64,000 nt of DNA from Gammaproteobacteria bacterium (GCA_021773355.1 JAJFKE010000038.1:248001-312000); one strand, 5' to 3'; positions 25,229-33,283 are shown, numbered from the stretch's first letter. Notes: generated by a model from the sequence alone, not told the origin. Program-made: numbers and translations.

Positions 25229-25533
25229 CGTTCTCCATTATCATTGCGCCGGTGAAAAGACTGTTTCCTGCCTTCTTCCAAGCCACTCCTGTACGCGGCA
25301 TCTTCTGGATCACCGGGTCCACTGCCACTTTGATTGTGGCCCTCATGATTTCCATGACCACCGTGGCCTCCGTGCATGAAAATATGCATCAGGGGACAAA
25401 GGGCTATGATGAGAAACGGTAGCCATTGAAAGAGATGCTGACGATGTTCTATTAGCAAGAAATAAGAAACTCCGCCAATTAATACCAGAGCTGGTAGCGC
25501 TTTACTTGAAGACCAGAATGATTTTGATGCCAT
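25225..25533 (-). CDS. DUF2933-like small membrane protein with His/Gly-rich tail
   Basis: 102 residues. Two hydrophobic segments (about 10-25 and 32-48) precede MHGGHGGHGNHEGHNQ, a His/Gly-rich stretch suited to binding metal, and a charged tail. This is the DUF2933 pattern. ATG 25533 is chosen because AGGAGG lies directly upstream; an upstream TTG frame extends only into the untranslated leader. It is 63 bases downstream of merR1 and overlaps the next gene by four bases. A similar His-rich protein is encoded at 31590-31781. Confidence 0.75.
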   Translation of the reverse strand: MASKSFWSSSKALPALVLIGGVSYFLLIEHRQHLFQWLPFLIIALCPLMHIFMHGGHGGHGNHEGHNQSGSGPGDPEDAAYRSGLEEGRKQSFHRRNDNGER

Positions 25534-25596
25534 AAGTTCCTCCTCAAACAATAAGATTCGCACGACCAATACTTGCACCTACCTGCGAATTCACAC

Positions 25597-26001
25597 TTAA
25601 ACAGTGAAATCTTCAATTAAATGACAAACCATATTTCCAGTTGGCACTTTATTCGGCTTTCGTTCCCATTCAGTCACTGCCGCTTTCATGCGCTTGCGCA
25701 AAGCCACGGTTTCCTCAAATCTTTTTTCCGTCTCTTTGAGACGATGAAAAATGATATCCCTGACGATGGGGCAGGGTGTCCTACCCTTGTTTGCTTCACC
25801 GATAATCTGCCCTATATCGTCAACAGAAAACCCTAACTGTCTTGCGTCCGAAATAAAACGCATTCGCTGAACATCCTTGTTCCTATATTCCTTATAACCG
25901 TTGATATGGTTTTTTCTCGGCGTTAAGTAGCCAATTCTGGTGTAATATCTGACAGCATCCGGTGATACTCCTATAGTCTGTGCTACCTGCTTCACTCTCA
26001 T
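25597..26001 (-). CDS. MerR-family metal-responsive regulator, divalent-sensor type (merR1)
   Basis: 134 residues: winged helix-turn-helix (about 1-70, VRYYTRIGYLTPRKN...GYKEYR), long dimerisation helix (about 78-112) and a C-terminal metal loop. Cys77 (TPCPIV) occupies the position that is Cys in ZntR/CadR/MerR-type divalent sensors and Ser in CueR. The second cysteine, Cys126 (MVCHLIE), aligns with CueR Cys120, while the Cys112 equivalent is missing. It would bend a 19-bp-spaced promoter; just such a promoter lies 128 bases upstream of its own start, so it probably controls itself and the DUF2933-ICMT-porin-cytochrome genes that follow. Confidence 0.85.
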   Translation of the reverse strand: MRVKQVAQTIGVSPDAVRYYTRIGYLTPRKNHINGYKEYRNKDVQRMRFISDARQLGFSVDDIGQIIGEANKGRTPCPIVRDIIFHRLKETEKRFEETVALRKRMKAAVTEWERKPNKVPTGNMVCHLIEDFTV

Positions 26002-26128
26002 AAACTAGGATCGCTCGACAACTAAACATGATCTTGAGATCATCTCTTGGTTGACCTATCGGCTATTCAGAAATCGTTGATAAGCTCTTAAGATTAGTTC
26101 CTAGGAGCCAACCTCATCTTTAAGGTTG

Positions 26129-26159
26129 ATCCTAAGCCTGTGTGCTGAACACAGGTCAA
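26129..26159 (-). promoter_or_regulatory. MerR-type promoter P1 (merR1 operon)
   Basis: Read on the minus strand: -35 TTGACC (26159-26154), 19-base spacer, -10 TAGGAT (26134-26129). The spacer carries the dyad CCTGTGT-TCAGC-ACACAGG. The over-long 19-bp spacer with a central dyad is the mark of promoters activated by MerR proteins. Confidence 0.7.
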
Positions 26160-26198
26160 GGTAGGACTTGTTGATGTGAAGTACTTAACGTCGTTAAG

Positions 26199-26212
26199 TT
26201 GACATACATCAA
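26199..26212 (-). promoter_or_regulatory. Fnr-like palindrome upstream of P1
   Basis: TTGACATACATCAA matches the Fnr/Anr consensus TTGAT-N4-ATCAA in 9 of 10 positions. Its near edge is 39 bases upstream of the P1 -35 box, centred near -83 from the expected start site, a position used by class I activators. Confidence 0.4.
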
Positions 26213-26377
26213 AAGCGAGTCTTGAGAGCAATTACTCACTAAAAATTACATGAATTGTATATCGTAACAAGACTGGCATTTGAGGATACATCGACTTGCA
26301 TGAACACCTGTTATTTTCTCCGTCAGAGGTGACAGTAGTGCCGGCAGCTTCGGCAGTCAGCCTCTTGTTACCCATGT

Positions 26378-27463
26378 CTACTTGGCCTTGGTCAAGACTC
26401 TTGATTTCGAGGCAATACGATCCATCAGGTCGCGCCACGACTTGGTAAATGCGGCGGTACCTTCACGCTGAAGCTTGGCAGCAAGCACTTCATGATCGAC
26501 CCCCAAGCGGGTGAATTCCTCGAGTACTGATGCCGCTTCGCTGTCATTGAGCGCCACGAGGTTATTTGCTTTACCATGATCAGCAAAGGCGAGCAGCGTC
26601 TTTTCCGGAACAGTGTTGATGGTATCCGCTGCCGCCAGTGCTTCAAGATACAGCGTGTCCGAAGCGGCGGGATCCTTGGTTCCGGTGCTGGCCCATAGCA
26701 AGCGTTGCGGGCGAGCCCCGAAAGTGGCCAGTTTCTGCCAACGCTTTGACGCCAGAAGTTCACAATAGGCTCTGTAGATGCGGGTGGCGATGGCGATACC
26801 GAGGCGGTTGTGCAACGCGTTCGGAACCTTGTTCTTGATCGCGACGTCCCAACGACTGACGAAAATTGAAGCTACTGAACTAATTCTGGCATTGAGGCCG
26901 GCGTCGATACGCCGTTCGATACCACGCATATAGGCTTCGGCCGCGGCGATGTAATGCTCGCGGGAAAACAGCAGTGTGGCATTTACCGGCACGCCGGCGA
27001 AGATCGCCTCCTCGATAGCAGCAATACCTGCCCGAGTCCCCGGTATCTTGATAAAAAAGTTAGGGCGCTGCGCCTGCAACTGAAGTCGCGTCGCCGCTTT
27101 TACAGTGCCGGCCGTATCATCGGCCAGTAAGGGCGATACTTCCAAGGATACCCAGCCATCAACTCCACCGCTGGCATCGTGAATGGGCCGGAAGTGATCA
27201 GCAGCCTGAGTCAAATCTTCCAAGGCAAGTTCAAAAAACAAAGTCTCGCCCGACTTACCAGCAAACGCTTTTTCGCGGATGGCGTCATCGTAGAAATCAG
27301 CCTCTTTGATGGCATGATCGAAAATGGTGGGATTAGAGGTCAGTCCCGTTACGGAAAGCTCACTGATATAATGACCCAAGGTACCGCTTGTTAGCAGCCC
27401 GCGGCTGATGTTATCGAGCCAGAGTCTCTGACCCAGATTGTGTAGTTGTTGCGTAGCTTTCAT
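26378..27463 (-). CDS. tal: Transaldolase
   Basis: 361 residues, the longer mycobacterial/cyanobacterial-type transaldolase. Visible blocks are LTSNPTIFDHAI near 37-48, the Schiff-base lysine region NFFIKIPGTRAG (about 135-146), PVNATLLFSREHY and SVASIFVSRWD. It transfers a dihydroxyacetone unit between sugar phosphates, linking sedoheptulose 7-phosphate/erythrose 4-phosphate with hexose phosphate, and so would supply or drain pentose phosphates for phosphoketolase. GGAG is 5 bases before the ATG. The gene is visibly richer in G+C than its neighbours, suggesting separate acquisition. A possible MerR-like promoter lies 36 bases upstream. Confidence 0.9.
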   Translation of the reverse strand: MKATQQLHNLGQRLWLDNISRGLLTSGTLGHYISELSVTGLTSNPTIFDHAIKEADFYDDAIREKAFAGKSGETLFFELALEDLTQAADHFRPIHDASGGVDGWVSLEVSPLLADDTAGTVKAATRLQLQAQRPNFFIKIPGTRAGIAAIEEAIFAGVPVNATLLFSREHYIAAAEAYMRGIERRIDAGLNARISSVASIFVSRWDVAIKNKVPNALHNRLGIAIATRIYRAYCELLASKRWQKLATFGARPQRLLWASTGTKDPAASDTLYLEALAAADTINTVPEKTLLAFADHGKANNLVALNDSEAASVLEEFTRLGVDHEVLAAKLQREGTAAFTKSWRDLMDRIASKSRVLTKAK

Positions 27464-27499
27464 TGTATCTCCGGTTGCATACCCATCACGTGGATACGA

Positions 27500-27530
27500 T
27501 TCCTAAATGGCTCTCGAGATGAACCGTCAA
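27500..27530 (-). promoter_or_regulatory. Possible MerR-type promoter P5 (tal)
   Basis: Minus strand: TTGACG (27530-27525), 19-base spacer, TAGGAA (27505-27500), 36 bases before the transaldolase ATG. The spacer dyad is weaker than in the other four, so this one is tentative. A CRP/Fnr-like TGTGATAAAACATCAG lies 30 bases further upstream. Confidence 0.35.
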
Positions 27531-27659
27531 AGCTGAAATAGAGACCTGTCATAACCTCTTGTGATAAAACATCAGAACTAACTTGTGTGTCACGCAAACA
27601 AGGAAAACACAGAACCATGCACTGGGGTTTATCAACTTGCAACATCCATTTAATATGCT

Positions 27660-27712
27660 AGGGAGCCTCTGAATAAGTCTATGATCGCTCTGGCCTTATT
27701 CAGAGCTTCCCC
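27660..27712 (-). repeat. Palindromic repeat element B after the ldhA-like gene
   Basis: GGGAGCCTCTGAATAAG (27661-27677) pairs with CTTATTCAGAGCTTCCC (27695-27711), two mismatches, loop 17 bases. It shares about 25 bases with element A at 16245-16282 and begins 2 bases beyond the dehydrogenase stop codon. It looks like a short non-autonomous insertion element; it could also terminate or protect the transcript. Confidence 0.6.
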
Positions 27713-27714
27713 AG

Positions 27715-28707
27715 CTACTGTTCGATTTCATTTTCGAGAATACGATTCTCTTCAAAGCAATCCAAATTCGAAATAGTTGTGGTCGAAATATTTTGCAAGG
27801 ATGTCTGGGTAAGGAATGCCTGGTGACTTGTTATTAACACATTGGGAAATGTCATGAGTCGAGCTATGGTGTCGTCCTGAAGAATGTCTTCTGAATGATC
27901 TTCAAAAAAAAGCCCTGCTTCCTCCTCATACACGTCTATGCCAAGATACCCTATCTTACCGTTTTTTAGATTCTGGATTACGTCTTTGGTGTTGACTAAC
28001 GCACCGCGGCTGGTGTTGATAAGCATTACGCTTTTCCGCATCATTTCTATACAAGTGTTGTCGATAAGATATTTTGTTTGATCAGTAAGCGGGACATGCA
28101 ATGTGATAATGTCGGATTGCCTGCATAGTGACGCACAATCTGTATATTGAACATGATGCCGTTGCTTCAATATTTCATTTTCAATCTTGTCAAAAGCCAG
28201 CAACCGACATCCAAACCCGTGCAGAATACGCGCCACGACAGCACCAATTTTACCAGTACCGATTATTCCCGCAGTTTTCCCGTTCATATCGAAACCTGTT
28301 AGCCCATCTAACGAAAAATTTTGCTCCGTAACACGAGAATGCGCACGTATCAGCTTTCTGTTCAAAGCAAGCATTAATGCAACAGTATGCTCCGCGACTG
28401 AATAGGGGGAATAGGCTGGAACTCTTGCCACTCGAATACCAAGCTGCTTTGCTTTTTTCAGATCGACATTGTTGAATCCGGCAGATCGCAGAGCAAGAAA
28501 TCGGACTCCATTTTGATGCAATATTTCGAGAACCTGCGCGGACGCATCATCACTCACAAATAAGCTTGCCGCATCGAAGCCTTTACTCAAAGGGGCTGTA
28601 TGTGCAGACAATTTCACGTCGAGATATTTCATTTCGTGACTGCCGGCGTTGGCCCTTTCGAAGTAGGGTTTCTCAAATTTGTGGAAACTATAGACGATTG
28701 TTTTCAC
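27715..28707 (-). CDS. ldhA: D-lactate-dehydrogenase-like 2-hydroxyacid dehydrogenase
   Basis: 330 residues. D-2-hydroxyacid dehydrogenase fold: NAD-binding GTGKIG at 150-155 followed by an acidic Asp173 (AFDKIE, NAD rather than NADP), and catalytic Arg234 (INTSRGALV), a Glu near 262 and His295 (SHQAFLT). FNNVD near 78-82 and the length match D-lactate dehydrogenases, which reduce pyruvate to D-lactate and reoxidise NADH. The GTG start overlaps the PEP synthase stop codon (GTGA), indicating translational coupling. Together these two enzymes set the fate of pyruvate. It is followed directly by palindromic element B. Confidence 0.85.
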   Translation of the reverse strand: MKTIVYSFHKFEKPYFERANAGSHEMKYLDVKLSAHTAPLSKGFDAASLFVSDDASAQVLEILHQNGVRFLALRSAGFNNVDLKKAKQLGIRVARVPAYSPYSVAEHTVALMLALNRKLIRAHSRVTEQNFSLDGLTGFDMNGKTAGIIGTGKIGAVVARILHGFGCRLLAFDKIENEILKQRHHVQYTDCASLCRQSDIITLHVPLTDQTKYLIDNTCIEMMRKSVMLINTSRGALVNTKDVIQNLKNGKIGYLGIDVYEEEAGLFFEDHSEDILQDDTIARLMTFPNVLITSHQAFLTQTSLQNISTTTISNLDCFEENRILENEIEQ

Positions 28708-31124
28708 AAGGCATTGTTCGCTATGTTAGATATATTTTTCTCAGCGGCACCAATATTTTTTATCCCGTTTAATAACGCGTCCGGATTAAAGGAGATACTG
28801 TCGATACCACACTCAACCAGAAAGCGGGAATATTCAGGATAATCGCTAGGCGCCTGGCCGCATAAACCAATCTTAAGACCGGCAGATTTAGCCTTTTCGA
28901 TAGACATGCGAATCAATTGCATAACAGCAGGGTCGAATGGAGAGAATATTTCACTTAGCAGTTCCGAATCCCGATCAGCGCCCAGTGTCAGTTGCGTTAA
29001 ATCGTTTGAACCAATAGAAAAACCATCGAAATGTTTGGCAAACTCTTCCGCGAGCAAGGCGTTGCTGGGAATTTCGATCATCATATATAACTGTAAGTCA
29101 TTTTCCCCTCTGGCCAAGCCCTGATCTTTCATCAGCGCGATTACACTCGTAGCTTCATTAACAGTTCGCACAAATGGCAGCATCAGTTTCACATTGCTAA
29201 AACCCATATCATCGCGCACCATTTTCATTGCCTGGCATTCCATTTCAAAGGCTTCTTTATACAATGGATGGTAATATCTCGACGCCCCTCTGAAACCGAT
29301 CATCGGATTTTGTTCTTCCGGTTCAAAACTCTTCCCACCCATGAGATTTGCGTATTCATTGGATTTAAAGTCACTCATTCGCACAATTACATCTTTGGGA
29401 TAAAAGGCCGCCGCAATAGTTGCAGTCGCTTCTGCCAGCTTATGAATGAAATAGTCCTTTTTATCGGGATAATGGTGAGTCAGATCTTCAATCTCATTCT
29501 TCACTCCGTCATCAGCTAACTGATCGAAATGATGCAGGGCCATCGGGTGAATCCTGATCACGTTGTTGATGATAAATTCCATGCGCATCAACCCAACACC
29601 GCTATTTGGAAGCATGGAATATCTGAAGGCTTTGTCAGGATGGGCGAGAATCAGCATGATCTGAGTTTGGGGTATTTCGATTTTACTGGTGTCGATTTCC
29701 TGCTCGTCCCAGCTTCCCTTACCGTCATAAATGTAGCCCGTGTCCCCCTCGGCGGTGGAAATGGTGATTAACTGCCCGTCCTGAATAACTTTTGTCGCAT
29801 TACCGGTTCCAACGATTCCCACAGCACCGACTTCCCGGGCTACGATTGCCGCGTGTGATGTTCTTCCGCCCTGGTCGGTGACAATACCAGCGGCTTTTTT
29901 CAGAATCGGATCCCAGTCCGGGTCGGTTCGTCTTGTTATCAGTATTTCACCTGCATTCAATTTATGGATTTCTTTGGGTGATTTAAGCAGCCTCGCAATG
30001 CCCGAGGTGACACTGTTACCCAGGCCGATCCCCTGGCAGAGCAATTCGCCTTTTTCCCTGATCCGATACTCCTTGAAGATGCCTTTACTTTTGCGTTGAC
30101 TGTGCACAGTTTCCGGACGTGCCTGAACGATGAACAATTGATTGCTGACACCGTCTTTTGCCCATTCAATATCCATGTGTCGCTGATAATGCTCCTGAAT
30201 GATTACCGCCCATTTTGCCAATTGCACCACTTCCTCATCATCGAGGATATAGTGCTGCTGACGTTCCAGCGGGGTAGCAAGATTTACGATTGCATCTTCG
30301 GGTTTTGATATTTCGGAAATTTCCTTCTCGGCATAAATCATGGTTTGTTCTTTACTGCCCAGTTTTCTTGAAATAATAGGTTGTTTTACCTTTCCGATGA
30401 CTGATTTATACACTAAATATTCGTCTGTATTGACACTCCCCTGCACGACATTTTCGCCGAGTCCCCAGGCCCCTGCGATTAGAGCAACTTTGTCGAATCC
30501 AGTGTCGGGATCCAGCGTAAACATTACACCCGCACAGGATTTGTCTGATCGAACCATGATTTGTATGCCGATGGATAAAGCGACTTTCATATGGTCGAAG
30601 CCATTGTCCGCCCGGTATTTTATCGCTCTGTCGGTAAACAGTGATGCATAACAGCGATGGCAAGTCATTATCAGGTTCTCTTCGCCCTGTACATTCAAGT
30701 ACGATTCCTGCTGTCCGGCAAAACTTGCGGTTGGCAAATCTTCTGCTGTCGCACTGCTGCGTACCGCGAGTGAAACAGTTTTTCCTGACCGCTCCTCTAA
30801 TTGCTTGTACGCGGATATAATTTCATCACCTAAGTCTTTTGGAAAAGAAGCACCAAGCAAGAGTTGCCTGGCTGTAGCGCCAATATCGGAAAGATTGTTA
30901 AATGTTTCAAGGTCGAGTTGCGAAAGCAGATCCGCGAGCTTCGGAACCAGTCCATTACCATTTAGGAAATTCCAATATCCCTCGCTGGTTACGGCAAAGC
31001 CATCAGGCACCATGATGCCTTTAGAAGACAATTCAGAAAACATTTCACCGAGCGAAGCGTTTTTACCGCCTACAAGTGGGATGTCATCTAAATGAATTTC
31101 GGAAAAGTTTTTTGTCAATTTCAT
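28704..31124 (-). CDS. ppsA: Phosphoenolpyruvate synthase
   Basis: 806 residues, the usual length. Converts pyruvate + ATP + water to PEP + AMP + phosphate. ATP-grasp domain (LVGGKNASLGEM at 17-28, SSATAEDLP near 123-131), swivelling domain with phospho-acceptor His424 (GGRTSHAAI) and the TIM-barrel pyruvate domain with SIGSNDLTQLTLGADRD and catalytic Cys in GLCGQAPSD. It is first in a two-gene unit with the D-lactate-dehydrogenase-like gene. AMP made here could be a substrate for the NMP phosphorylase of this region. A 12-bp perfect inverted repeat lies 19-53 bases upstream of its ATG. Confidence 0.92.
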   Translation of the reverse strand: MKLTKNFSEIHLDDIPLVGGKNASLGEMFSELSSKGIMVPDGFAVTSEGYWNFLNGNGLVPKLADLLSQLDLETFNNLSDIGATARQLLLGASFPKDLGDEIISAYKQLEERSGKTVSLAVRSSATAEDLPTASFAGQQESYLNVQGEENLIMTCHRCYASLFTDRAIKYRADNGFDHMKVALSIGIQIMVRSDKSCAGVMFTLDPDTGFDKVALIAGAWGLGENVVQGSVNTDEYLVYKSVIGKVKQPIISRKLGSKEQTMIYAEKEISEISKPEDAIVNLATPLERQQHYILDDEEVVQLAKWAVIIQEHYQRHMDIEWAKDGVSNQLFIVQARPETVHSQRKSKGIFKEYRIREKGELLCQGIGLGNSVTSGIARLLKSPKEIHKLNAGEILITRRTDPDWDPILKKAAGIVTDQGGRTSHAAIVAREVGAVGIVGTGNATKVIQDGQLITISTAEGDTGYIYDGKGSWDEQEIDTSKIEIPQTQIMLILAHPDKAFRYSMLPNSGVGLMRMEFIINNVIRIHPMALHHFDQLADDGVKNEIEDLTHHYPDKKDYFIHKLAEATATIAAAFYPKDVIVRMSDFKSNEYANLMGGKSFEPEEQNPMIGFRGASRYYHPLYKEAFEMECQAMKMVRDDMGFSNVKLMLPFVRTVNEATSVIALMKDQGLARGENDLQLYMMIEIPSNALLAEEFAKHFDGFSIGSNDLTQLTLGADRDSELLSEIFSPFDPAVMQLIRMSIEKAKSAGLKIGLCGQAPSDYPEYSRFLVECGIDSISFNPDALLNGIKNIGAAEKNISNIANNAL

Positions 31125-31142
31125 GTCACATAGTCCCTGCTT

Positions 31143-31177
31143 CGATATTCTTCGAATATATTACCCGAAGAATATCG
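31143..31177 (-). promoter_or_regulatory. Perfect 12-bp inverted repeat upstream of ppsA
   Basis: CGATATTCTTCG (31143-31154) and CGAAGAATATCG (31166-31177) with an 11-base AT-rich spacer, starting 19 bases before the ppsA ATG. It could be an operator or a leader hairpin. No named consensus matched. Confidence 0.55.
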
Positions 31178-31324
31178 GCAACCTCTAAAAGAATAAATGA
31201 ACTCCCGAAGGGTAATCATTGCCATCCACAATTAAGGCTCCCTAGAAGCAAATCAATTGTGTGATGCCAGTCACCATCCCGATAACTGCTGTAATTATAT
31301 TTACCTGGTCGAAATACAGGCTTC

Positions 31325-31579
31325 CTATCCGAACCGATGACGAAGTCGGTTATAGAGAAAGCAATACACCAGTCCGGCATAGACCCCATACAGAAAACTT
31401 TCCACCAAGCCAAGCAGAAATCCCCACCACGTCAACCACTTAAAGGCCGGCAGTACCTGTTCGAGAAAGTCGTGCATATGCAGACTTTCAGGTGTCACCA
31501 GGCCATAGGCAATACAGGTAAGAAACATGACCGCAGTCCACAACCCGAGCGTCCAGGCAACTAATTTTGTGTTCAACAT
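31325..31579 (-). CDS. Small two-helix membrane protein
   Basis: 84 residues with two long hydrophobic helices (about 6-27 and 45-75) and the loop TPESLHMHDFLEQVLPAFKWL. The layout, with a His/Met loop between two spans, resembles the DUF5676-like protein at 17411-17677, though the sequences differ. GGAGG lies 5 bases before the ATG. It starts 10 bases after the His-rich protein gene, so both belong to the unit driven by promoter P2. Function unknown. Confidence 0.65.
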   Translation of the reverse strand: MLNTKLVAWTLGLWTAVMFLTCIAYGLVTPESLHMHDFLEQVLPAFKWLTWWGFLLGLVESFLYGVYAGLVYCFLYNRLRHRFG

Positions 31580-31589
31580 ATCACCTCCG

Positions 31590-31781
31590 TTAATGCTCGT
31601 GCTTCGAAACGTCTTTTGGCCTTGCCGTGCCCACGTTCATACTACCGACTCCCGGTTTGGCTGAGCCGTCCTGATCGTCATGACCGCCGTGACCGCCGTG
31701 ACCGCCGTGACCAAACATATGCATGCCCACGAAAAAAACTGCAAACAGAATCCATAACCAATTTTGCGCAAGCCACTCCAT
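31590..31781 (-). CDS. Small His/Gly-rich membrane protein (DUF2933-like)
   Basis: 63 residues: one hydrophobic helix (about 4-24) followed by HMFGHGGHGGHGGHDDQDG, a histidine-glycine repeat suited to metal binding, and a basic tail with His. AGGAG lies 7 bases before the ATG. It is related in design to the protein at 25225-25533, which has one more helix. It lies 108 bases downstream of the DUF2934 gene, on the same strand. Metal buffering at the membrane is inference. Confidence 0.65.
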   Translation of the reverse strand: MEWLAQNWLWILFAVFFVGMHMFGHGGHGGHGGHDDQDGSAKPGVGSMNVGTARPKDVSKHEH

Positions 31782-31889
31782 AACAATACTCCTCAGCGTT
31801 CTCTGATTTACAACTTGCTACCTGTTTCTGCAATGACAATCGAAGCAAAGGCTATAAAACAGTCAATGCCATGCCTGCTTTACAACCTC

Positions 31890-32171
31890 CTAAGAAAAGA
31901 GTTTCATGTCAATTTGTGCTTCCGCTTGCAACCAGTCATCCAGCGCGCAGTCCCCGTTGAAACCACGTTGTTGAGCAATCAAATAGGCGGCTTCAGCGAC
32001 CAGTTGCTCTCTATCTTTTTCTACCAATTTTGCCTGAGCTCGCTTTTTGGATGCTGCTTTTTTTGCCACGGGCGTCGTTTTAGAGGCAGCCTTGGTAGTG
32101 GGTCGCTTTGGCTTTGCGGTTAGCTTCACGGGAGCCTTGTTGCCGGGTGTTTGATTACGTTTTGTCATCAT
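31890..32171 (-). CDS. DUF2934-domain protein with Lys/Ala-rich tail
   Basis: 93 residues. The N-terminal half is a low-complexity, strongly basic stretch of Lys, Pro, Ala and Thr, reminiscent of histone-H1-like or PhaF-like DNA-binding tails. The C-terminal half (VAEAAYLIAQQRGFNGDCALDDWLQAEAQI, a 30-residue block ending near residue 88) is a DUF2934 domain, known in stress-related clusters, function unknown. It is the first gene after the MerR-type promoter P2 and may bind nucleic acid; that is inferred only from charge. Confidence 0.7.
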   Translation of the reverse strand: MMTKRNQTPGNKAPVKLTAKPKRPTTKAASKTTPVAKKAASKKRAQAKLVEKDREQLVAEAAYLIAQQRGFNGDCALDDWLQAEAQIDMKLFS

Positions 32172-32253
32172 AGCTTTGCCTCATATTGTCTGTGTTATAA
32201 AAACATATCTGTCCTAATTTTGACTTTTGGTCAATGGCTTAGCTTTTGGTTTC

Positions 32254-32284
32254 ATGCTACAGCCTTGCCTTGCACACAGGTCAA
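32254..32284 (-). promoter_or_regulatory. MerR-type promoter P2 (DUF2934 unit)
   Basis: Minus strand: -35 TTGACC (32284-32279), 19-base spacer, -10 TAGCAT (32259-32254). The -35 box overlaps the stop codon of the upstream methyltransferase-like gene. The start site would be about 75 bases before the DUF2934 ATG. Confidence 0.6.
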
Positions 32285-32946
32285 TCCTGCTTGTTCGCAT
32301 CCAAACTAGAACTCGCCACAAAATTTCGCCATTGTCCCTTAAGTGGAAGGAACATTGGCACCTGGCGCTGGTAAGCGCGATATTCTTCGCCGAACTGTGT
32401 GATCATTCCGCGCTCCTCTTTCCGTGCAAGCAGGGCATAGGCCAATACGATAACGGGAAACAGGCCTACCGAAAAAAGTGTCGGCCAGTGTATGACGCCT
32501 TCGCCGAAGAGCGCTATGAACAGCCCCGTGTACTGTGGATGCCTCACCAGGTTGTACAAACCGTCAGTAACCAGGTGATTCTGCTGGCGCGCTCGATGAA
32601 GCTGGCGCCAGCCCTGAAAGAAAATGCCAATGCCAAGAAAAAGCAGCGCGTAGCCAAATATCATTGAGATGAGCATACCCGTCTCACCCACACCCAGCAG
32701 CGTCGACCAAAGGCTGGCATTGAGATTGTAGCGGTCCAGGCCGAAAAAACGTGACAGCAGATAAATCGTAAGAGGAAAGCCGTACATCTCTGCATACAGC
32801 GCAATAATAAACGCCTGCACAACCCCCGCTCCGGCCCATTCATGCCAGGATTTTGGCGCCAGATATCGATAGAAAAACCAGGACACGATGACTATCATGA
32901 TCACGGCGAGGGGCCAGGCACCCGAGTGGGTAATTGCCTCGTTCAT
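32281..32946 (-). CDS. Isoprenylcysteine-methyltransferase-like membrane protein (copy 2)
   Basis: 221 residues, same length as copy 1 (24563-25228) and clearly paralogous: AEMYGFPLTIYLLS near residues 52-65, then LVRHPQYTGLFIALFGEG, HWPT, LLARKEERGMITQFGEEYRAYQ. About six transmembrane helices. The RHPQY and EE residues that bind AdoMet in the family are kept. GGAG lies 7 bases before the ATG. The stop codon is used as part of promoter P2. The presence of two copies in MerR-linked units suggests lipid or protein methylation as part of one stress response. Confidence 0.75.
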   Translation of the reverse strand: MNEAITHSGAWPLAVIMIVIVSWFFYRYLAPKSWHEWAGAGVVQAFIIALYAEMYGFPLTIYLLSRFFGLDRYNLNASLWSTLLGVGETGMLISMIFGYALLFLGIGIFFQGWRQLHRARQQNHLVTDGLYNLVRHPQYTGLFIALFGEGVIHWPTLFSVGLFPVIVLAYALLARKEERGMITQFGEEYRAYQRQVPMFLPLKGQWRNFVASSSLDANKQD

Positions 32947-33040
32947 GGTTTTTCTCCAAGAAAAACAAGAAATAATTCAAATGCAGTCTTCAAAGATGAA
33001 GTGCTATTTAAGAAGGAGCGTCTGCGTTTTTTCAGTGCGG

Positions 33041-33283
33041 TCATAGCCAATCCCTTCCCTCCAGCAACGCTAGACCGTATCGGACAATACAGTGTTTGCG
33101 GCCGACCAGTTTGTCGCGCATCAGTTGTTTGACGTAGGCCGCCATGCTTGGCAAATTCGGCAGTCGATCAAGGATATCTTCCAGATCAATCAGATATTCA
33201 TTCTCCAGAGCGCGCAGCTTTCGCAACGCAGTTTCTGCGCCACTTTCATCATGTTTAAAAATAGTTACAACTACGCTAGTCAT
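33041..33283 (-). pseudogene. Truncated DUF1269-like protein
   Basis: 80 residues. The first 35 (VVTIFKHDESGAETALRK, then LENEYLIDLED) match the start of DUF1269 membrane proteins, which normally run to about 160-170 residues with a central glycine-rich membrane hairpin. Here homology stops right after LED and continues as an unrelated tail. No rest of the gene appears in any frame between 32946 and 33041, so a deletion is likely. It may still be translated (AAGG upstream). Confidence 0.5.

Larger units (their letters stand above)
26002..26377 (-). other. Regulatory intergenic region upstream of merR1
   Basis: 376 bases without a supported gene. Holds the MerR-type promoter (26129-26159), a perfect 7-bp inverted repeat ACTTAAC-GTC-GTTAAGT (26183-26199) and an adjoining Fnr-like palindrome (26199-26212). 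The leader from promoter to merR1 is about 120 bases and shows no clear structure or small gene. Confidence 0.5.

Noticed and set aside
26232..26438. 68-residue minus-strand frame overlapping the transaldolase end
   Set aside because: Frame is shifted relative to transaldolase, has no ribosome binding site and no recognisable content.
31228..31237. GGCTCCCTAG as a third copy of the palindromic element
   Set aside because: Only ten bases match and there is no second arm; could be chance.
32226..32240. A second -35 box (TTGACC) near 32,229
   Set aside because: GGTCAA occurs but no -10 element is found at 17-19 bases; only the site at 32279-32284 fits.
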